DNA of 10,546 nucleotides. It comes from Actinomycetota bacterium. Its GTDB lineage: Bacteria > Actinomycetota > Actinomycetes > Nanopelagicales > Nanopelagicaceae. The notes under the pieces were generated by a model. It was not told the origin of the DNA. It did no database searches and saw only the letters and a list, made by a program, of their open reading frames with translations. The first letter of the stretch is position 1. Each line of letters opens with the position of its first letter. Location: the NCBI GenBank assembly GCA_026392815.1, contig JAPLBI010000175.1, positions 5,290 through 15,835 of the forward strand, given 5' to 3'. Made by a program: the position numbers and the translations under genes. Shown piece by piece: positions 6,161-10,546 of the stretch.

Positions 6161-7126
6161 ATGACCAGTGGTGAATTCGTCTCAAACTGCACCGCTGACG
6201 CTCTTTCAACCGCAGCCCAGTTAATTAAAGATGGCGGCCTTGTCGCTTTCCCCACCGAAACTGTTTATGGCCTTGGCGCAGATGCCACAAACGCTGCAGC
6301 CGTTGCTCGCATTTATCAAGCAAAGGGTCGTCCCGCAGATCATCCGCTAATTGTTCATATCCATTCAATGCAGGCAATGGGCGAGTGGGCCGATGAAATC
6401 CCTGATTATGCAATCACACTTGCCCGCAACTTCTGGCCAGGGCCAATGACGTTAGTTCTTAAGCGCTCGTTACTTGCCGAAGATTTTGTAACTGGCGGCC
6501 AACCAACTGTTGGCCTGCGAGTTCCAGATCATGTTGTCGCACTTGCTCTGCTATCTGCTTTTGAAAAGATCGGCGGCAAAGGGATTGCAGCGCCAAGTGC
6601 CAATCGCTTTGGCCATGTTTCACCGACAACGGCAGATGCAGTGCGCGAAGAGCTTGCTGACTATCTAGCTCCAACCGATCAAATCCTCGATGGCGGCTCA
6701 TCATCGGTAGGAGTTGAGTCAACGATCATTGACTGCACATCAACGGCGCCACGCATTTTGCGCCCTGGTGCAATAACAACCGAGATGATTGAAGAAGCTA
6801 CTGGGCTCAAAGTTCTAACTGAAGCAACAAATATCCGAGTCAGCGGTTCACTAGAAAATCATTACGCACCAAATGCAACCGTTGAATTAAATCGAACACC
6901 AATTGCGAGCGAAGGTTTCATCGCACTTTCAGATTTTGAAACACCAGAAAACGTTATTCGTTTAGCATCACCAAGAACGGTCGAAGAATTTGCACGCGTT
7001 ATTTACTCAGCACTTCGCGATGCCGATAAAGAAGGTCTCAAAACCGTTGTAGTTCAAGAGCCAACTGGCGATGGATTGGCGCTTGCGATCCGCGACCGCT
7101 TAATGCGAGCGTCAAAGGGGCGATAA
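6161..7126 (+). CDS. tsaC: L-threonylcarbamoyladenylate synthase, long Sua5 form
   Basis: This enzyme makes threonylcarbamoyl-AMP from threonine, bicarbonate and ATP, the first step of t6A37 modification of ANN-decoding tRNAs. The YrdC domain fills residues 10-205: PTETVYGLG (31-39), the KGRP loop (55-58), FWPGPMT (91-97), APSAN (144-148), GVESTI (184-189) and LRPGAI (200-205). A HYAP linker motif (234-237) leads into a C-terminal Sua5 domain, so the 321-residue protein is the long Sua5 type (sua5/ywlC) rather than short TsaC/YrdC. The ATG at 6161 is chosen because the longer open frame to 6011 runs antisense through the glycosyltransferase gene. The partner genes tsaB, tsaD and tsaE are not in the window. 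A tRNA-Lys(TTT), a t6A substrate, lies 53 bp downstream on the same strand. Confidence 0.93.
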   Translation: MTSGEFVSNCTADALSTAAQLIKDGGLVAFPTETVYGLGADATNAAAVARIYQAKGRPADHPLIVHIHSMQAMGEWADEIPDYAITLARNFWPGPMTLVLKRSLLAEDFVTGGQPTVGLRVPDHVVALALLSAFEKIGGKGIAAPSANRFGHVSPTTADAVREELADYLAPTDQILDGGSSSVGVESTIIDCTSTAPRILRPGAITTEMIEEATGLKVLTEATNIRVSGSLENHYAPNATVELNRTPIASEGFIALSDFETPENVIRLASPRTVEEFARVIYSALRDADKEGLKTVVVQEPTGDGLALAIRDRLMRASKGR

Positions 7127-7150
7127 AACTCCGCTAAGATACGGCGAGTG

Positions 7151-7171
7151 TTCGGTGCTATTTTCACCGAA
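7151..7171 (+). other. Hairpin between sua5 and tRNA-Lys
   Basis: TTCGGTG and CACCGAA pair perfectly over 7 bp around a 7-nt loop (CTATTTT). The sequence after it is not T-rich, so it is a poor intrinsic terminator. It ends 8 nt before the mature tRNA-Lys 5' end, so it would lie in the precursor leader if sua5 and the tRNA share a transcript. Its role is unknown. Confidence 0.5.
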
Positions 7172-7179
7172 TTACAGTG

Positions 7180-7252
7180 GGGCCTTTAGCTCAGTCGGTA
7201 GAGCAACGGACTTTTAATCCGTGGGTCGTCGGTTCGAGCCCGACAGGGCCCA
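7180..7252 (+). tRNA. tRNA-Lys (anticodon TTT)
   Basis: A 73-nt cloverleaf: acceptor GGGCCTT/AGGGCCC with one T-G pair, D-stem GCTC/GAGC, anticodon stem ACGGA/TCCGT with loop CTTTTAA (anticodon TTT at 7213-7215), T-stem GTCGG/CCGAC around TTCGAGC, discriminator A. No CCA is encoded. The next gene's GTG start lies one base after the discriminator. No clear dedicated promoter is seen; TAAGAT at 7135-7140 is a possible -10 without a good -35. Confidence 0.97.
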
Positions 7253-7253
7253 C

Positions 7254-8162
7254 GTGTCATCCTCGCAGCCGCAGAAAGATAGTTCGTGGCTACCGATCTA
7301 CCTAGCCTTAGGCGTTGTCTGGGGCTGCTCATTCATATTTATCAAGTTGGGACTTGAATTTCTAACTCCATTTGGAGTGGCCTTTGGTCGCTGCGCACTT
7401 GGCGCGCTGACTTTGTTGGCATGGGCTAAGTACAAAGGAATTGCACTTCCCGAATCAAAGAAAGTTCTATTCCACCTTTGGGTTGTCTCACTACTTTTAA
7501 ACGTAATTCCAGGCGTCTTCTTCGCGCTAGCCGAAACGGAAGTAACTTCTGTCCTAGCAGGAATTATTAATGCGGTAACACCTCTAATGACTTTGCTAGC
7601 AATTATGGTGGTTACGCGAAATGAGAAACCGAAACTTCATCAGGTAGTAGGTATCTTGATTGGGTTTACCGGAGTTCTAACCGTTTTAGGTGCTTGGAAA
7701 GGCCTTGGTGATAATCCGCTATGGGCCATTTTGATTTTGCTTGCTGCTGTTACTTGTTACGGATTCTCTTTCCCATATTCACGACGTTTTGTTCTGCCCC
7801 ATAAATTGGCGCCAGAATCTATTGCAGCTGGGCAAGTAACTCTTGGTGCGCTCACCTTGCTTCCCTTCTTTATCTACAACGGCATTGATACATATGAATA
7901 CAAAGCAGCTCCCGTTTTTGCGATGATCGCACTTGGCGTATTTGGTAGCGGCTTTGCATACATTTGGAACTTCAAAGTTATGGCGCTTGCAGGAAGTGCT
8001 ATTGCCAGCAGCGTCACCTATTTAACGCCAGTTGTAGCGGTAATTGTTGGTGTGATCTTCTTACAAGAAAGCATTTATTGGTATGAACCAGTTGGAGCAC
8101 TCATTGTTTTACTGGGCGCTGCAATCGGTCAAAATCGCATCAAACTTCGGCTAGTTAAATGA
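7254..8162 (+). CDS. EamA/DMT-superfamily transporter
   Basis: A 302-residue integral membrane protein with about ten membrane segments in two tandem EamA repeats, the normal size for drug/metabolite transporters of the RhaT/YdcZ/EamA type. The first repeat opens LPIYLALGVVWGCSFIFIKLGL (about residues 13-34) and includes VLAGIINAVTPLMTLLA; the second ends with SSVTYLTPVVAVIVGVIFLQES (about 258-279), the signature end of an EamA repeat with its Glu. Such proteins usually export amino acids, nucleobases or other small metabolites; the substrate cannot be read from sequence. The only start before the first membrane segment outside the tRNA is GTG at 7254, one nt after tRNA-Lys, and no ribosome binding site is possible other than tRNA sequence. 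Its 3' end overlaps convergent cbiO by 12 bp. Confidence 0.88.
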   Translation: MSSSQPQKDSSWLPIYLALGVVWGCSFIFIKLGLEFLTPFGVAFGRCALGALTLLAWAKYKGIALPESKKVLFHLWVVSLLLNVIPGVFFALAETEVTSVLAGIINAVTPLMTLLAIMVVTRNEKPKLHQVVGILIGFTGVLTVLGAWKGLGDNPLWAILILLAAVTCYGFSFPYSRRFVLPHKLAPESIAAGQVTLGALTLLPFFIYNGIDTYEYKAAPVFAMIALGVFGSGFAYIWNFKVMALAGSAIASSVTYLTPVVAVIVGVIFLQESIYWYEPVGALIVLLGAAIGQNRIKLRLVK

Positions 8163-8897
8163 AAACCCAACCGGTAGTTCTAGGCGATGCGACTTAAGTA
8201 ACTTCTCATCGTTGAGAATTTGGCCTGTCTTGCCATCTGCAACGATGATGCCGCCAGAGAGAATCACCGAACGCTCACAGAGTTCAAAGGCATAGGGCAG
8301 ATCGTGAGTAACCATGACGATAGTGATATCTAACGAACGCAAGATATCTGCAAGTTCGCGCCTGCTAGCAGGATCTAAGTTAGAAGATGGTTCATCAAGG
8401 ACCAAGATCTCAGGCTTCATCGCAAGCACTGTTGCAACAGCAACACGGCGACGTTGTCCGAAAGATAAATGGTGCGGTGGGCGATCGATGAAATCCAACA
8501 TGCCAACCTGGGTTAACGCTTCTTGAACAACTTTATCTAGCGCTTCACCGCGGAGCCCCATGTTGTACGGGCCAAAGGCGACATCTTCTCCAACGGTAGG
8601 CATAAATAGTTGATCATCTGGATCTTGAAAGACGATTCCTACTTTGGAGCGAATCGCTTTTAGAGACTCTTTATTTTTGCTATCGACTAGCTCGCCTGAA
8701 ATACGTACTTCACCCTGCATTGTTGGGTGAATTCCATTCATATGCATAACCAGTGTTGTCTTGCCGGCACCGTTAGGACCTAGTAGTGCAACGCGCTCAC
8801 CCTTTTGGATTGTCAGATTTACGCCATACAACGCCTGGTTGCCATCGGGATAAGCAAATGCCAATTCGGTGATCTGCAAGCTTGGGACGTTAGACAT
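8151..8897 (-). CDS. cbiO: Energy-coupling factor transporter ATPase, CbiO type
   Basis: A 248-residue ABC ATPase that powers the cobalt/nickel-type ECF transporter encoded just upstream. Walker A GPNGAGKT (40-47), Q-loop FQDPDDQLF (Gln91), signature LSFGQ (144-148, the LSFGQ variant typical of CbiO), Walker B ILVLDEP with catalytic Glu169, D-loop SNLDP and H-loop His198 are all intact. I use the ATG at 8897, which gives the usual MSNVPSLQITELAF start, rather than an upstream start at 8972 that would run 70 bp into cbiQ. The start is 2 nt after the cbiQ stop with no clear Shine-Dalgarno, so translational coupling is likely. It is the last gene of the operon and ends in a 12-bp convergent overlap with the EamA gene; no terminator is seen beyond it. 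Confidence 0.94.
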   Translation of the reverse strand: MSNVPSLQITELAFAYPDGNQALYGVNLTIQKGERVALLGPNGAGKTTLVMHMNGIHPTMQGEVRISGELVDSKNKESLKAIRSKVGIVFQDPDDQLFMPTVGEDVAFGPYNMGLRGEALDKVVQEALTQVGMLDFIDRPPHHLSFGQRRRVAVATVLAMKPEILVLDEPSSNLDPASRRELADILRSLDITIVMVTHDLPYAFELCERSVILSGGIIVADGKTGQILNDEKLLKSHRLELPVGFSFN

Positions 8898-8899
8898 TT

Positions 8900-9718
8900 C
8901 TACCAACCAATCAGTGATGCGGTTATTGAAGCAATTAAGGCGAGGCCTGGAATTGATAGCGCAGTGAACCATTCACGTGTAGTTACGGAATGAGAATCTA
9001 GCGATGGAAGTGCGCCATCGAAGCCGCGAGAGAGCATCGCTAAGTGAACTCGTTCACCGCGCTCGTAAGAGCGAATAAAGAGAGCAGCTGCTGCGGTTGC
9101 TAAAACTTTCCAATGTTTGATCCCAGTTGCAATAAAGCCACGTGACTCGCGGGCAACTTTCATCCGCTCCATCTCATCGCTAATCACATTGATATAGCGC
9201 AACATAAATGAGGCGATCTGAACCATGATCATTGGAAGTTTGAGTTTTTCTAAGCCCCGCAGGATTTCGCGCGCCGTTGTTGTAGTTGAAAGAATCACCG
9301 CGGCTAGAACGCCAAGCGTTCCCTTAACCACAATAGAAGTTCCAGCCAATAAACCATCGCGATAAACCATTACGCCAAAGATGGAGAACTTTTCACCTTC
9401 ACCAAAAAATGGCATCAGGATTGCAAAGAAGACAAATGGAATCTCAATTAACGCACGCTTAAAGAGCAGAAGAATCGGAATCTTGCTCATGACTGCTGTG
9501 TAGATAATCAAAGTAAAGAAGGCGATAAATGCAGGCCAGCGAGTAATTGGCGTTGCAACAGAGACTGAGATGAAGGCAAGAACGGTCAGAATCTTTACAT
9601 GTGAAGGCAGCGTGTGGGTTACAGAGTGGCGGTGTAAATAAAGCCGCTCGCCTACATCGTGGCCGTGGTGGTGGCCATGGGTATGTACGAGATCAAGTTC
9701 TGTGGTCTGAAGTTTTAT
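8900..9718 (-). CDS. cbiQ: Energy-coupling factor transmembrane component, CbiQ type, with no canonical start codon
   Basis: The T component that couples CbiO to CbiM. The C-terminal half is unmistakable: KGTLGVLAAVILSTTTTARE, LPMIMVQIASFMLRY, then the two CbiO-contacting segments ARESRGF (189-195) and ERGERVHLAMLSRG (219-232), each with an S-R-G triplet. Numbering is from the AUA at 9718, giving 272 residues. The conserved opening GERLYLHRHSVTHTLPSHVK (residues 23-42) lies upstream of the first TTG (9511) and upstream of two CTG codons, and the frame holds no ATG, GTG or TTG between its upstream stop (TAA at 9736-9734) and 9511. Translation must therefore begin at AUA 9718 or enter from the PDGLE gene by frameshift; see the site entry. 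Residues 12-20 are HTHGHHHGH, a probable metal-binding stretch. The stop is 2 nt before cbiO. Confidence 0.88.
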   Translation of the reverse strand: MKLQTTELDLVHTHGHHHGHDVGERLYLHRHSVTHTLPSHVKILTVLAFISVSVATPITRWPAFIAFFTLIIYTAVMSKIPILLLFKRALIEIPFVFFAILMPFFGEGEKFSIFGVMVYRDGLLAGTSIVVKGTLGVLAAVILSTTTTAREILRGLEKLKLPMIMVQIASFMLRYINVISDEMERMKVARESRGFIATGIKHWKVLATAAAALFIRSYERGERVHLAMLSRGFDGALPSLDSHSVTTREWFTALSIPGLALIASITASLIGW

Positions 9719-9729
9719 TTTTTTCCACC
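9712..9729 (-). promoter_or_regulatory. cbiN-like/cbiQ junction: AUA start or -1 slippery site
   Basis: On the minus strand GGTGG (9729-9725) is followed by seven A (9724-9718) and then TAAAAC. In the PDGLE frame this reads GGT GGA AAA AAA TAA. The A AAA AAA heptamer sits in the exact phase of a bacterial -1 slippery site just before the stop; a -1 slip there, or one extra A added during transcription, continues straight into the cbiQ frame. Alternatively AUA (9718-9716) overlaps the TAA like an ATGA coupling junction, with GGTGG 6 nt upstream as a weak ribosome binding site. No hairpin lies at the usual 5-9 nt downstream; a TGGCC/GGCCA hairpin is about 40 nt away. Confidence 0.5.
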
Positions 9730-10017
9730 AGATTTACGGCGGATGAGCATAAAGAGTCCGGTTGAAACTGCTCCAGTAGCAATCACGCCAATCACGCCAG
9801 CTGCTCCAGTTGATAGACGTGGGTTTTCAATTCCCTTAACGCCGTAATCAGCAAGGATGCCATCGCTGTTGGTGTTCTCTTTTGCAGTTTCAATAAATCC
9901 AATATCTTCTGCAACTTTCTCTAACCCATCTGGATGAGAAGAGGCGTAGAACGAAACAATGCCAGCAAGAAATAACGATGCGATAAAACCGGAAATCAAA
10001 AATGTCTTCTGCTTCAT
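9715..10017 (-). CDS. PDGLE-domain protein, CbiN/NikN-like accessory subunit
   Basis: A 100-residue protein with two membrane segments (about 5-25 and 72-92) flanking an extracytoplasmic loop that carries the family motif SSHPDGLEKVAEDIGF (26-41; PDGLE at 29-33). PDGLE proteins replace CbiN in many cobalt/nickel ECF systems and assist CbiM in loading the metal ion. The short basic tail RRKSGGKK is cytoplasmic by the positive-inside rule. The ATG overlaps the cbiM stop by 1 nt (TAATG), so its translation is probably coupled to cbiM. Its stop overlaps the candidate AUA of cbiQ and follows a 7-A run where a -1 shift would fuse it to CbiQ. Confidence 0.92.
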   Translation of the reverse strand: MKQKTFLISGFIASLFLAGIVSFYASSHPDGLEKVAEDIGFIETAKENTNSDGILADYGVKGIENPRLSTGAAGVIGVIATGAVSTGLFMLIRRKSGGKK

Positions 10018-10546
10018 TACTTTGCTCGAATCTCTAGTTTGGAAGTTTCGTTCTTGTATCCATAAACCAAATCTGAACGACTGGCTAGAACTGCGCCGAC
10101 GGCGAAGAAGGTAATCAGCGCTTCACCGATTCCGATTAGCAAGTGAGTGCCGATCATTGCGGTAAAAACTGCAGAGACTGAGAATGTGGCATTGGCACCG
10201 ATCGCATATTGCAGAACAAATCCTGCAGCAGCGGCTGGTACAGATAACAACGCTGCGATTGCCGCTGCGATGCTGATTGAAAGTTTCTTCTTCGGTGCAA
10301 TCTTCTTAACCAAGAGAAAGACGCCGTAACCAAACCAGACGGCAACGAGTGACATATTAAAGATACTTAAGCCAAGTGCGCTTAAGCCCCCATCTGCAAA
10401 GAGCAGGGCTTGCAAGATCAAAACAATTGTTATCGCCAAAGTTGCGGCATACGGACCAATCAATACTGCGGCAAGACCTGCACCAAGTAAATGACCGCTG
10501 GTTCCGGCAGCGACCGGGAAGTTGAGCATCTGTACCGCGAAGATAA
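10017..10546 (-). CDS. cbiM: Cobalt/nickel ECF transporter substrate-binding membrane subunit CbiM (5' end beyond the window)
   Basis: The last 175 residues of CbiM, the integral membrane protein that binds Co2+ or Ni2+. The visible part begins IFAVQMLNFPVAAGTSGHLL, the most conserved CbiM stretch, followed by GPYAATLAITIVLILQALLFADGGLSALG and several membrane helices. The Met at 10529 is internal: the open frame continues upstream with FAVQ, as in full-length homologues. The true N-terminus, with the metal-binding Met-His-x-x start, and any cobalamin riboswitch or Ni regulator site are outside the window. Cobalt versus nickel cannot be decided from this portion. Confidence 0.93.
   Translation of the reverse strand, partial: IFAVQMLNFPVAAGTSGHLLGAGLAAVLIGPYAATLAITIVLILQALLFADGGLSALGLSIFNMSLVAVWFGYGVFLLVKKIAPKKKLSISIAAAIAALLSVPAAAAGFVLQYAIGANATFSVSAVFTAMIGTHLLIGIGEALITFFAVGAVLASRSDLVYGYKNETSKLEIRAK

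Noticed and set aside
7221..7253. GTG inside tRNA-Lys as the EamA start
   Set aside because: The added residues are translated tRNA sequence (GRRFEPDRAH); the GTG at 7254 fits the family better.
8898..8972. N-terminal extension of CbiO by 25 residues
   Set aside because: It would overlap the conserved end of cbiQ and has no family similarity; the ATG at 8897 gives the normal CbiO start.
9509..9511. TTG at 9511 as the cbiQ start
   Set aside because: It would delete the conserved LYLHRHS...LPSHVK region and part of the first membrane segments; CTG codons at 9610 and 9589 also lie too far downstream.

Overview
The window reads as a piece of an actinobacterial chromosome, probably from a compact, moderate-to-low-GC member such as a streamlined freshwater lineage (acI/Nanopelagicales-like). 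The class is suggested by a BldC homologue, DUF3073 and DUF5302 small proteins, a long-form Sua5, a CbiQ that matches my memory of Streptomyces CbiQ over most of its length, and a Glu-Asp-Phe tRNA cluster. The lineage is inferred from tight spacing and base composition by eye, not from a search. Almost everything is housekeeping. I found no phage, insertion sequence, CRISPR array, toxin-antitoxin or defence genes.

Layout. Positions 41-3717 (+) hold purM, a DUF3073 mini-protein (58 aa, with a perfect ribosome binding site), an unrecognised 272-aa actinobacterial protein, bldC, a WecA-type polyprenyl-phosphate sugar-1-phosphate transferase and a DUF5302 mini-protein. Positions 3718-4203 hold no protein gene: they carry tRNA-Phe(GAA), tRNA-Asp(GTC) and tRNA-Glu(TTC), all on the minus strand, with a strong intrinsic terminator between Asp and Phe. 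Positions 4204-6121 (-) hold a secreted SIMPL-domain protein with its own sigma70-like promoter and a GT4 glycosyltransferase. Divergent from the latter is sua5/tsaC (6161-7126, +), followed by tRNA-Lys(TTT) and an EamA-family transporter whose GTG start lies one base after the tRNA. Positions 8151-10546 (-) hold a cobalt/nickel-type ECF transporter operon in the order cbiM (5' end cut by the window edge), PDGLE/cbiN-like, cbiQ, cbiO.

How the genes fit together. The cbiM-PDGLE-cbiQ-cbiO set forms one transport complex: CbiM is the metal-binding membrane subunit, the PDGLE protein its accessory, CbiQ the coupling T component and CbiO the ATPase. Its junctions are very tight (1-nt overlap, 4-nt overlap, 2-nt gap), so translational coupling is likely. 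The WecA-like enzyme and the GT4 enzyme both suggest cell-envelope polysaccharide synthesis. Sua5 makes the threonylcarbamoyl-AMP used for t6A in ANN-decoding tRNAs, a group that includes the adjacent tRNA-Lys(TTT).

Most notable oddity. The cbiQ reading frame has no ATG, GTG or TTG before its conserved N-terminal region. It is reached only through an AUA that overlaps the PDGLE stop codon, or by a -1 slip on a 7-A run (A AAA AAA) that ends exactly at that stop. Either a non-canonical start, a programmed frameshift or transcript slippage making a PDGLE-CbiQ fusion, or a homopolymer sequencing error must explain it.
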